From: DAOUEH01 sp034430515
GTDB lineage: Bacteria > Chloroflexota > Dehalococcoidia > Dehalococcoidales > RBG-16-60-22
Reading direction: 5' to 3'
DNA length: 14,148 nucleotides
NCBI GenBank assembly: GCA_034430515.1
Contig: DAOUEP010000029.1
Span: forward strand, 1 to 14,148
The notes beneath the pieces were generated by a model. The model did no database searches and was not told where the DNA came from. It saw only the letters and a program-made list of their open reading frames with translations. The translations under genes and the position numbers were made by a program. Shown piece after piece: positions 1-7,104 of the stretch (position 1 is the stretch's first letter; each line of letters opens with the position of its first letter).

Positions 1-1275
1 GTGGAGATTGCCGTCTGCGACGCCTGGGCCGAGGCCGGCGTCATCCCCCGCCAGGCCATCCCCAAAATCAAGCTGGCCAAGTGCAACCTCAAGCGCATGG
101 GCGAAATTCTCAAGGAGACCCACCACGACGTCACGGCCTTCCTCGGCGCCGTGGCCGAGAGCCTCGGTGAGGAATCGCGCTACATTCACCTGGGCCTGAC
201 CTCCTCGGACGTCATCGATACGGCCACCTCCCTCCAGCTCGTCGAGGCCGCGAATTTACTCGTTAAGGGCGTCAAAGACCTGACGGCGGTGCTGGCGCGA
301 CGCGCCATCGAGCACAAGTACACCATTATGATTGGCCGCACCCACGGCATCCACGCCGAGCCGATCACCTTCGGTCTCAAGCTGGCCCTCTGGATGGAGG
401 AGATGCGGCGCAATTTACAAAGGCTCACCGAGGCCCAGAAGGCCATCGCCGTGGGTAAAATCTCCGGGGCGGTGGGCACCTACGCCACCGTCACCCCGGA
501 AATCGAGGTCAGGGCCTGCCACAAGCTGGGGCTGGCCCCGGCCCCCATCTCCAACCAGGTCATCCAGCGCGACCGCCACGCCCAGTTCGTGACCACCCTG
601 GCCATCCTGGCCGGCTCGCTGGAGAAGTTCGCCACCGAAATCCGCGCCCTCCAGAGGACCGAGGTGCGCGAGGTGGAAGAGCCCTTCGGCGCCGGGCAGA
701 CCGGCTCCTCGTCCATGCCCCACAAGCGCAACCCGGAGCTGTGCGAGCGGGTCTGCGGCCTGGCGCGGCTGGTGCGCGGCTACGCCGTGACCGCCATCGA
801 GAACATCGCCCTGTGGCACGAGCGCGATATCAGCCACTCCTCCAACGAGCGCATCATCCTGCCCGACAGCTGCCTGACGCTGGACTACATCCTGGCCATT
901 TTCACCTCGATAATGCGCCACCTCACCGTCTTCCCGGCGCGGATGAAAAAGAACCTGGAGCTTACCCACGGGCTGGTCTTCTCGCAGCGGGTCCTGCTGG
1001 CCCTCGTCGGGACGGGCCTGAGCCGCCAGGACGCCTACAGCCTGGTGCAGCGCAACGCCATGAAGAGCTGGAAGAGCGCCCGCAGCTTTCTCAAGCTGCT
1101 CCAGGCCGACGCCGACGTCACCGCCACCATCGCCGCGCCGGAGCTTGCGAAAATCTTCGACTACCAGCAATACCTGCAGCACGTGGACGATATCTTCCAG
1201 CGGCTGGGACTCACCAAGTCCCAGTGGCAGGGCACCCTGCCCGATACCATCGAGCTGGGGCCGATGTCGATATGA
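1..1275 (+). CDS. purB: adenylosuccinate lyase, 5'-truncated by window edge
   Basis: Cytoplasmic lyase of the fumarase/aspartase superfamily. It removes fumarate twice in purine synthesis: SAICAR to AICAR, and adenylosuccinate to AMP. The 424 visible residues begin inside the first helix (EIAVCDAWAEAGVIP); family members usually carry about 25 more N-terminal residues, so the GTG at base 1 is an ordinary codon rather than the start. Visible motifs are HLGLTSSDV (residues 63-71), GRTHGIHAEP (112-121, catalytic His region) and the mobile signature loop GSSSMPHKRNP (235-245) with the catalytic serine. The C-terminus looks complete. purC follows after 27 nt on the same strand, and the two enzymes act consecutively on SAICAR. 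Identification is firm; only the 5' end is missing. Confidence 0.97.
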   Translation: MEIAVCDAWAEAGVIPRQAIPKIKLAKCNLKRMGEILKETHHDVTAFLGAVAESLGEESRYIHLGLTSSDVIDTATSLQLVEAANLLVKGVKDLTAVLARRAIEHKYTIMIGRTHGIHAEPITFGLKLALWMEEMRRNLQRLTEAQKAIAVGKISGAVGTYATVTPEIEVRACHKLGLAPAPISNQVIQRDRHAQFVTTLAILAGSLEKFATEIRALQRTEVREVEEPFGAGQTGSSSMPHKRNPELCERVCGLARLVRGYAVTAIENIALWHERDISHSSNERIILPDSCLTLDYILAIFTSIMRHLTVFPARMKKNLELTHGLVFSQRVLLALVGTGLSRQDAYSLVQRNAMKSWKSARSFLKLLQADADVTATIAAPELAKIFDYQQYLQHVDDIFQRLGLTKSQWQGTLPDTIELGPMSI

Positions 1276-1302
1276 ATATCAAACCAAAGGGGTTGATAGT
1301 CT

Positions 1303-2235
1303 ATGGATAATACCGACCCGCCGCCGGTGCTGATGGAGACCGACCTACCCCTGCCCCTGTTCATCAAGGGCAAGGTGCGCGATACCTACGACCTGGGTAG
1401 CCACCTGCTCATCGTCACGACCGACCGCATCTCCGCCTTCGACGTGGTGCTCCCCCAGGGCATCCCGCTCAAGGGGCACGTCCTCAGCCGCCTCTCCGCC
1501 TTCTGGTTCCGCCGCACCGCCGAAATCATGCCCAACCACCTGACCGAGGCCCTTGACGACGTGCACAGCCTGGACTCCTACGTCCCCGCCGAGAGCCGCT
1601 TCCCCTACCCCGCCTACCTGCGGGGCCGCTCGATGATTGTCAAAAAGGTCAAGCGCATCCCGGTGGAGTGCGTCGTCCGCGGCTATATCGCCGGCTCGGC
1701 CTGGGAGGAATACCGGGAGAGAGGCACCGTTTCCGGCCGGAAGATGCCCAAGGGCCTCCGCGAGAGCCAGGAGCTGGAAGCGCCCATCTACACCCCCACC
1801 ACCAAGGCGGATACCGGTCACGACGAACCCATGGAAAATAAAGAAATCGTCAAGCTCGTCGGAGCGGAGATTGCCAGGGAAATGGAAGCTAAAAGCCTGA
1901 CGGTTTACAACTACGCCCGCGAGTACGCCCGCGAACAGGGCATCATCATCGCCGATACCAAGTTCGAGTTCGGCCTGGAGAACGGGCACCTGATACTCAT
2001 CGACGAGCTGCTTACCCCCGATTCGTCGCGCTTCTGGGACGTAAACGTCTACAAGCCGGGTAATCCCCAGCCGAGCCTGGACAAGCAGCCCCTGCGCGAC
2101 TGGCTGACCGCCTCCGGCTGGGATAAAAAACCGCCCGCCCCCGACCTCCCCGACGAAGTGGTCGCCGCCACTTCCCGGCGTTACCTAGGGGCCTACGAGA
2201 AGCTCACCGGGCGGCAGCTGGCGTCCCTGGAATAG
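1303..2235 (+). CDS. purC: phosphoribosylaminoimidazole-succinocarboxamide (SAICAR) synthase
   Basis: ATP-dependent ligase joining CAIR and aspartate to give SAICAR, the substrate of the upstream PurB. At 310 residues it is of the longer PurC type; the compact bacterial form is about 240. Seen: ATP-lid motif GKVRDTYDLG (23-32), first signature IPVECVVRGYIAGS (119-132), second signature IIADTKFEFG (215-224), and DELLTPDSSRFW (234-245), all intact. The ATG at 1303 follows an AAAGGGG ribosome-binding site at 1286-1292. It is probably cotranscribed with purB. The stop codon (TAG, 2233-2235) abuts the stop of the convergent hisB with no base between, and no terminator hairpin is visible. Confidence 0.97.
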   Translation: MDNTDPPPVLMETDLPLPLFIKGKVRDTYDLGSHLLIVTTDRISAFDVVLPQGIPLKGHVLSRLSAFWFRRTAEIMPNHLTEALDDVHSLDSYVPAESRFPYPAYLRGRSMIVKKVKRIPVECVVRGYIAGSAWEEYRERGTVSGRKMPKGLRESQELEAPIYTPTTKADTGHDEPMENKEIVKLVGAEIAREMEAKSLTVYNYAREYAREQGIIIADTKFEFGLENGHLILIDELLTPDSSRFWDVNVYKPGNPQPSLDKQPLRDWLTASGWDKKPPAPDLPDEVVAATSRRYLGAYEKLTGRQLASLE

Positions 2236-3024
2236 CTAGCCCTCCAGCATACCTTTGGTGCTGGGGACTTCCCCACTCAGGCGCGCGTCGAGGCGCGTGG
2301 CGGCGTCCAGCGCCCTCCCCAGTGCCTTGAAGAGGGCCTCGGCCATGTGATGGTCGTTGCGGCTGGCCAGTATCCGGGCGTGCAGGTTGAGGCGGGCTTC
2401 CTGGGCGAAACTCTCCAGAAAGTGCCGGATGAGGTCGGCGGGCAGGCCGGGCATATCATTACCACTTAAGGGCAAGTCCAGCACGGCGTAGCCACGTCCA
2501 GAGATATCCACCGCCGCGAAGGCCAGCGCCTCGTCCATGGGCACGGTGCGGTCGGCCATACGCACGATGCCGCGCCGCTCGCCGAGGGCCTTGAGGAAGG
2601 CCTGCCCCAGGGTAATGCCCACGTCTTCTACGGTGTGGTGAATATCATCGCCGGTGGCTTTGATTGTCAGGTCAAAAAGCCCGTGTCGGGCCAGGGCGCT
2701 GAGGAGATGGTCGAAGATAGGCGTGCCGGTCTTAATCTCGTATTCTCCCTGCCCGTCAATGTCCAGCGTGATGGCAATATCCGTCTCGGCGGTCTTACGG
2801 GTAAGACTGGCCTTTCGCCCGCTTGCCGCCGGCTTTTCTTCACCGGCCGCCAAAAGCTGCATCGCCCCCTTGAGAAAGGTGCCGCCGACCGGTATCTTGC
2901 CGGTGCGGGTGCGCTGGTAGAGAGGACGGCTGCAGCCGATCCGGGCGGCCATCTCGCTGTCGGAGGAGCCGTTTTCTTCTTGCAGTTTGATTATCTGCCG
3001 GAGCACGTCTTCAACCTGAGTCAT
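2236..3024 (-). CDS. hisB: imidazoleglycerol-phosphate dehydratase with N-terminal XRE-like HTH domain
   Basis: Residues ~70-262 are a complete HisB dehydratase, which converts imidazoleglycerol phosphate to imidazole-acetol phosphate. Seen: FDHLLSAL (104-111), DIHHTVEDVG (127-136), NDHHMAEALFKA (223-234) and the C-terminal PSTKGML. The two HHxxxE clusters are the Mn-binding signature. Residues 1-60 are extra relative to ordinary ~195-residue HisB. They read as a Cro/CI-type helix-turn-helix: helix 1 VEDVLRQIIKLQ, helix 2 SEMAARIG, recognition helix SRPLYQRTRTGK, helix 4 TFLKGAMQLL, then a short linker. The ATG at 3024 has an AAAGG site upstream and a consensus promoter with two dyads (3053-3113), so the long form is supported. 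An internal Met55 could start a bare enzyme, but the frame is open throughout. Autoregulation is inference. Confidence 0.93.
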   Translation of the reverse strand: MTQVEDVLRQIIKLQEENGSSDSEMAARIGCSRPLYQRTRTGKIPVGGTFLKGAMQLLAAGEEKPAASGRKASLTRKTAETDIAITLDIDGQGEYEIKTGTPIFDHLLSALARHGLFDLTIKATGDDIHHTVEDVGITLGQAFLKALGERRGIVRMADRTVPMDEALAFAAVDISGRGYAVLDLPLSGNDMPGLPADLIRHFLESFAQEARLNLHARILASRNDHHMAEALFKALGRALDAATRLDARLSGEVPSTKGMLEG

Positions 3025-3052
3025 CTCTATTCTTACCTTTACTAGCTTTAAC

Positions 3053-3069
3053 TGTTAACTATTATAACA
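3053..3069. promoter_or_regulatory. operator-like dyad A overlapping hisB -10 box
   Basis: Reads TGTTAACTATTATAACA: half-sites TGTTA and TAACA around a 7-nt spacer, covering the -10 box and the start-site region. The identical half-sites with the same spacer recur at 3097-3113. The position is that of a classical repressor site. The likely binder is the HTH domain of HisB (inference). Confidence 0.65.
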
Positions 3070-3088
3070 TATCTAAGTAATTTGTCAA
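3061..3088 (-). promoter_or_regulatory. sigma70-type promoter of hisB
   Basis: On the minus strand a perfect -35 TTGACA (3088-3083) and a perfect -10 TATAAT (3066-3061) are separated by 16 nt. Predicted transcription start is near 3054, about 30 nt upstream of the hisB ATG. An optimal promoter here means hisB can be transcribed separately from hisZGDC, and such a strong promoter would need a repressor to be controlled. Confidence 0.85.
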
Positions 3089-3096
3089 GAGGGAAG

Positions 3097-3113
3097 TGTT
3101 AGTATATCTAACA
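3097..3113. promoter_or_regulatory. operator-like dyad B upstream of hisB -35 box
   Basis: Reads TGTTAGTATATCTAACA, a perfect inverted repeat (TGTTAG-TATAT-CTAACA). It shares the TGTTA-N7-TAACA pattern with dyad A, centre to centre 44 bp (about four helical turns), and lies 8 bp upstream of the -35 box. Paired sites flanking a promoter suit cooperative binding or looping. Confidence 0.65.
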
Positions 3114-3339
3114 GCGAGGTTGGGTATGATTATCCCCCCTCTGCCCCACCCTATCGGGGTTATCTATTCCCACCCAAACCGCCCTCGCGGCATCCGCCGC
3201 TTAGCCTGTAGTTTGCCCCACTCCTTTACCCCCGGTGGGGAGGTGGAGAAAGCCCCAGCGAGTGGTGGCAGGATGCCACAGGGTGGGCATAGGGTGGGAA
3301 AGAAAAACTGGTGATGGAGTGGAATGGGGGTAAGTCCCC
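3114..3339. repeat. non-coding gap with nested inverted repeats between hisC and hisB
   Basis: No convincing gene is present. The stretch is strongly self-complementary. CCCACCCTAT (3145-3154) pairs with ATAGGGTGGG (3289-3298), and TTCCCACCC (3167-3175) with GGGTGGGAA (3292-3300). Inside are the hairpins CCCCAC/GTGGGG (3216-3221/3235-3240) and GTGGCA-GGA-TGCCAC (3265-3279). GGGTGGGCAT/AGGGTGGGAA is a short direct repeat. It could be a degenerate miniature mobile element or a structured transcript. No target duplication or transposase is seen. Just after the hisC stop is a weak GGGG/CCCC hairpin (3327-3339) without a U-tract. Confidence 0.5.
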
Positions 3340-4431
3340 TTAAGGCTTAATCTCCCCCAGCGCCCTCATCAAGGCGTCGGTATCCTCCGGTCTGCCCACG
3401 CTGATGCGGATAGAGTTCTTGAGGAGCGGACTATTAAAATAGCGCACCAGGACGCCCTTGCGCTCCAGCTTCTGGTGCAGCTCGCCGGCACTACCCTGGA
3501 GGACGGCGCAGTAGATAAAGTTGGCCTGCGAGGGGTACGGCCGGAGCCAGTCTATCTCCCCCAGCGCCTTGAAGAGCCGCCCCCGCTCGCTGACGATGGC
3601 CTTTACCTTATCTTGCAGGTATTTCAGGTCGGCCAGGGACTCGCGCACGGCCACCTCGGCGGCCACGCTGACGTTGTGGGGTATCTTGATGGCCATGAGA
3701 TAGCGGGCCACGCGCGGCGGAAAGACGCCGTAGCCGAAACGCAGGCCGGCCAGCCCTGCCCACTTGCTAAACGAGCGCAGCACCATCAGATTGGGGTACT
3801 TCTCCGTAAGCCCCACTACCGTCTCGCCGCAGAACTCGTAGTAGGCCTCGTCGACAACCACCGGCCGCCCGCTGGCGAGAATTTCTAAGATGTCGTCGCG
3901 CGGGGTGGCGTTGCCGGTGGGGTTGTTGGGGGTGGCCAGGAATATCAGCCTGGTCTTGGCGTTGATAGCCTTTTTAACCGCCTTAACGTCCACGTTGAAA
4001 TTCCCGTCGCGCGGAACGTTGACCACCGTGCCGCCGACGATCTCGGTGCTGAAACGGTAGATATCAAAGGTGGGCACGCTGTTGACCACCGCGTCGCCGG
4101 GGCCGACGAACAGCCGCACGATGAGGTCGATGAGGGTGTTGGAGCCGTGGCTGGCCACGATGCGCTCTACCGGCGCCCCCGCGTAGTCCGCGAGCATGGT
4201 ACGCAGCCGTAACTGCCCGTCGTCGGGGTAGACGTGCAGGTGGTTGCAGGCCGCCAAAGCCCTGGCCACGCGCGGCGAGCAACCGTAGGGGTTCTCGTTG
4301 GCGTTGAGTTTGACGATTGCCTGCGGCGCCACGTCCACCTTACCGGCCAGCACGTCCGGCGAGGTGGAGGCGCTGTAGCCGTGGAACTCCGTCAGGTGCG
4401 GGCGGATGAATCGCTCGATGCCTTCGGCCAT
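3340..4431 (-). CDS. hisC: histidinol-phosphate aminotransferase
   Basis: PLP-dependent fold-type I aminotransferase (363 residues, usual length) that converts imidazole-acetol phosphate plus glutamate to histidinol phosphate. Seen: NANENPYGCSP (43-53), GSNTLIDL (96-103), ATPNNPTGN (166-174), VVDEAYYEF (192-200), the PLP-lysine segment SFSKWAGLAGLRFGYG with Lys223, and the substrate-arginine region IRISVGRPED (341-350). The ATG at 4431 is one nt past the hisD stop, with a GGGAGG site inside the hisD end, so translation is coupled. It is the last gene of the tight hisZ-hisG-hisD-hisC block; a 315-nt gap follows before hisB. Related aromatic aminotransferases share the fold, but the his context makes HisC secure. 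Confidence 0.96.
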   Translation of the reverse strand: MAEGIERFIRPHLTEFHGYSASTSPDVLAGKVDVAPQAIVKLNANENPYGCSPRVARALAACNHLHVYPDDGQLRLRTMLADYAGAPVERIVASHGSNTLIDLIVRLFVGPGDAVVNSVPTFDIYRFSTEIVGGTVVNVPRDGNFNVDVKAVKKAINAKTRLIFLATPNNPTGNATPRDDILEILASGRPVVVDEAYYEFCGETVVGLTEKYPNLMVLRSFSKWAGLAGLRFGYGVFPPRVARYLMAIKIPHNVSVAAEVAVRESLADLKYLQDKVKAIVSERGRLFKALGEIDWLRPYPSQANFIYCAVLQGSAGELHQKLERKGVLVRYFNSPLLKNSIRISVGRPEDTDALMRALGEIKP

Positions 4432-4432
4432 G

Positions 4433-5716
4433 TTATTTCCTCCCGCCCTTGAGCCGCCGCTCGGCGGCCCGCGCGTGGGCCTCCATTCCCTCGGCCCGGG
4501 CGATACGCGCCGCGGCCCCGCCTAATTTCTGTACGTCTGCCTCGCCCATCTCGACCAGCGTGATGAGCTTGACGAAATCCAGGACGTTGAGCGGCGAGCC
4601 GAACCGGGCCGTCCCCTCGGTGGGCAGGACGTGCGAGGGCCCGGCCACGTAATCGACCAGCACCTCCACGGCGTCCTCCCCGACGAAGAGGCAGCCGGCG
4701 TTCTTCACCTTGTCCACGTAGTCCGCGGCGTTGGCTACCACCAGGCAGAGGTGCTCCGGGGCGTAGAGATTGGCCAGGTCTATCGCCTCGTCAACGCTGG
4801 CGACCACGGCAATCATCCCCCGCTGCTTGAGCGATGCGACGGTGGTATCGCGGCGGGGCAGGTCCTCCAGCTGGCGTGCTATTTCCCCGCCGACGGCCTC
4901 GGCCAGCTCCCGCGAGGTGGTCAGCAGGATGGCGGTGGCCAGGGGGTCGTGCTCGGCCTGGGCCAGCATATCGGCGGCGACGTAAGCCGCGTTGGCCGTA
5001 TCGTCGGCGATGATAACGACCTCACTGGGGCCGTAAAGCCCGTCGATGCCCGCCGTCCCGTAGAGGAGTTTCTTGGCCAGCAGGACGTAGCGGTTGCCCG
5101 GCCCGCAGACTTTGTCGACGCGGGGGACGGTCTCCGTCCCCAGGGCCAGTGCTGCGACAGCCTGCGCCCCGCCGATGCTGAAGACCCGGTCGACCCCGGC
5201 CAGATGCGCCGCCGCCAGCGTCAGCGGCGGGAGGCTGCCCGTTTTATCCGGCGGCGTCGCTACGACCACTTCTTTGACTCCGGCCACGCGGGCCGGTATG
5301 GCCGTCATCAGCAGCGTGGAGGGATAGGCCGCCGTGCCGCCGGGCACGTAGACCCCTACCCGTTCCAGGGGGCGAATCAGCCAGCCGAGGCCGCCATCGG
5401 TTTTATCGTGCAGCAGCTTATTTTTCTGTATCTCGTGGTAAGCGGTAATGCGCTCCGCCGCCAGGTTGAGGGCCGCCAGCAAGTCGGCGTCGATTCCCTT
5501 GGCCGCCCGCTTGATGGCCTCCCGGGGGACTTCCAGAGATTTCAGCTCGACCCCGTCGAGCTTCTCGGTGAGGTCGTAGAGGGCCTTATCGCCCTGCTGG
5601 CGCACCTCGGCGATGATTTGCCGTACCGTCTTTTCGCGCTCGGCGTCTTCCAGACCCGCCGAGACCTGACGTGCCAGGGCCTGCTTGGCCTCCGCGTATC
5701 CTTCGATAATCTTCAT
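4433..5716 (-). CDS. hisD: histidinol dehydrogenase
   Basis: Zinc- and NAD-dependent enzyme for the last two oxidations, histidinol to histidinal to histidine. It has 427 residues, the usual length. The counterparts of the four zinc ligands known from E. coli HisD are visible: Gln253 and His256 (AQAEHDP), Asp355 (VDYVAGPSH) and His414 (MEAHARAAE). The catalytic Glu-His pair is Glu321-His322 (YAPEHL). The NAD-site region RPLERVGVYVPGGTAAYPS lies at 115-133 and GPSEVVIIAD at 229-238. The ATG overlaps the hisG stop as ATGA, and GGAGG lies about 10 nt upstream, indicating coupled translation. No defects are visible. Confidence 0.97.
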   Translation of the reverse strand: MKIIEGYAEAKQALARQVSAGLEDAEREKTVRQIIAEVRQQGDKALYDLTEKLDGVELKSLEVPREAIKRAAKGIDADLLAALNLAAERITAYHEIQKNKLLHDKTDGGLGWLIRPLERVGVYVPGGTAAYPSTLLMTAIPARVAGVKEVVVATPPDKTGSLPPLTLAAAHLAGVDRVFSIGGAQAVAALALGTETVPRVDKVCGPGNRYVLLAKKLLYGTAGIDGLYGPSEVVIIADDTANAAYVAADMLAQAEHDPLATAILLTTSRELAEAVGGEIARQLEDLPRRDTTVASLKQRGMIAVVASVDEAIDLANLYAPEHLCLVVANAADYVDKVKNAGCLFVGEDAVEVLVDYVAGPSHVLPTEGTARFGSPLNVLDFVKLITLVEMGEADVQKLGGAAARIARAEGMEAHARAAERRLKGGRK

Positions 5717-7104
5717 GCGCCCGCCTCCACGGCCGTCTTGAGCTTGCCGACGATAAGCCCGATACGTTTCTTCTTAGCGGCGTCACTCAGGGCAGCGTTG
5801 TTGCCAATGAGACAGGCCGTCGACTCGAAGAGCGTATCGATAATCTTGAGGTTGTGCCGGGCGATGGTGCGGCCCGTCTCGGTGTTCTCGATGAGCAGGT
5901 CGGCGTCCTCCGGCAGGAAACCCTCGGTAGCGCCCCAGGTGGGGATAACGTGATAGTGGCCCAGGTGGTTATCGCGGGCGTACTTGTCGGCCAGGTTGAC
6001 GTACTCGCTGGCGACGCGCAGCGCCTCGCCCCGGCGGGCGATATAGTCGCGCAGCCCGGCGACGTCGTCGGCGGGAACTTCGTTGCTCACCACGGCCACC
6101 AGCCGCACCCGCCGCAGCCTCAAGTCCAGCACTTCGCTGACGGGGCTGGCGGGGAACTGAGCGCTGTGGTCGGCCAGCCAGTCGCGGCCGGTCACGGCCA
6201 GATCGAAGTTGCCGTTGGCCACCTGCAACGGCATGTCCTGGGGGCGGATGACCTTGACCGTCACCCCCTTAATATCGATAGCGGGGCGGCGGTTGCCCGT
6301 CGCCGAGGGGTAGTCGCTGACGGCGATGCCCGCCCTGTTAAGTAAATTAACCGTCTGCTGCTGCTGGTGCCCGTCGGGCAGGGCCAGCCGCACCGTACCG
6401 GGGCTGGCTTTAACTGAGACGGTGGTTCTAATTTCACCAGGCGGAGAAGGCTCTACGCCAGAGGCCGCCTTTTCGCTGCTAACGGCGGTACAGAGTGATG
6501 TTATAATTTTATCAAGGTCTTTGGCCGTCCGGCTGGCCCGGTTGGCGATGAGGCAGGCGCTGTAGTCCAGGACGCGCTCCAGCGGGGTGAGGCCGGCTCC
6601 GCCGATATTGCCCTCCCCGGCGGGGAGGAGCACCAGCTCGGCGTTTTCCGGCGGGTAGGCCTCGGCGGCGCCCCAGACCGGAAAGACGCTGAAGCGGCTG
6701 AGGCGCTTCCTCAGGGCGTAGGCCTCGGCCAGGTTGGGGTACTCGCTGGCGATGCGTACCGGCGCGCCGTTGGCGCGCGGCGGCGCGACCGCCGCCGTAT
6801 AGAGCGAGCCCTGCCCGTAGCCCAGATCGCTTACCTTGACGATAGCGCTGGAGGGGTATTTCGCCAGCAGCTCCTCTACCCAGTCCCGGCAGCAGATGCC
6901 CAGGTCGTAGTTGCCGGTGGCAATCTGGATGGGGATATCCTTCTCGTGGAAGACGCGGATGAGCACTTCCGGGAATTTCTCCGATTTGGGGCGGTAGTAA
7001 CCGATGGACGAGTTGTACTCGTCCAGGCCCCATCCGGCCCTGTCGAGCCGGGCGGCGGTCTTGCGCAGCAATCTCCCCTTGGGCAGGGCCAGCTTAACAG
7101 CCAC
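5713..7104 (-). CDS. hisG: ATP phosphoribosyltransferase, tandem two-domain HisG fusion
   Basis: First enzyme of histidine synthesis (ATP plus PRPP to phosphoribosyl-ATP). Short-form HisG is about 205-215 residues; this protein has 463 and contains two consecutive HisG domains (3-207 and 236-460) joined by a Pro/Ser-rich linker (208-235). Matching blocks are VKLALPKGRLL / VRLALPDGHQQ; IPIQIATGNYDLG..RDW / MPLQVANGNFDLA..RDW; VRIASEYPNLAEAYA / LRVASEYVNLADKYA; FPVWGAAEAYPPENAEL / IPTWGATEGFLPEDADL; and YSACLIAN / STACLIGN. Domain 1 keeps LPKGR but has PAGEGNIGG where the PRPP loop should be. Domain 2 keeps TETGRTI but has LPDGHQQQQ at the N-terminus. The start is GTG with a GGAGG site, 11 nt inside the end of hisZ. 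Which domain catalyses is not decided by sequence. Confidence 0.9.
   Translation of the reverse strand: MAVKLALPKGRLLRKTAARLDRAGWGLDEYNSSIGYYRPKSEKFPEVLIRVFHEKDIPIQIATGNYDLGICCRDWVEELLAKYPSSAIVKVSDLGYGQGSLYTAAVAPPRANGAPVRIASEYPNLAEAYALRKRLSRFSVFPVWGAAEAYPPENAELVLLPAGEGNIGGAGLTPLERVLDYSACLIANRASRTAKDLDKIITSLCTAVSSEKAASGVEPSPPGEIRTTVSVKASPGTVRLALPDGHQQQQTVNLLNRAGIAVSDYPSATGNRRPAIDIKGVTVKVIRPQDMPLQVANGNFDLAVTGRDWLADHSAQFPASPVSEVLDLRLRRVRLVAVVSNEVPADDVAGLRDYIARRGEALRVASEYVNLADKYARDNHLGHYHVIPTWGATEGFLPEDADLLIENTETGRTIARHNLKIIDTLFESTACLIGNNAALSDAAKKKRIGLIVGKLKTAVEAGA

Noticed and set aside
415..1182. Open frame of 255 codons antisense to purB
   Set aside because: Gly/Ala/Val/Asp-rich shadow of a GC-rich gene; the opposite strand has all PurB motifs.
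3096..3314. 72-codon open frame in the hisC-hisB gap
   Set aside because: It overlaps operator dyad B, has no ribosome-binding site or recognisable fold, and its composition reflects the inverted repeats.
4631..5953. Long open frame (440 codons) on the plus strand across hisD and the end of hisG
   Set aside because: It covers the complement of two unmistakable his genes and crosses their junction, with no motif of its own.
6356..6367. Four consecutive CTG triplets (Gln run in HisG domain 2), considered as a slippage tract
   Set aside because: Only four units, in frame, with no sign of frameshift on either side.
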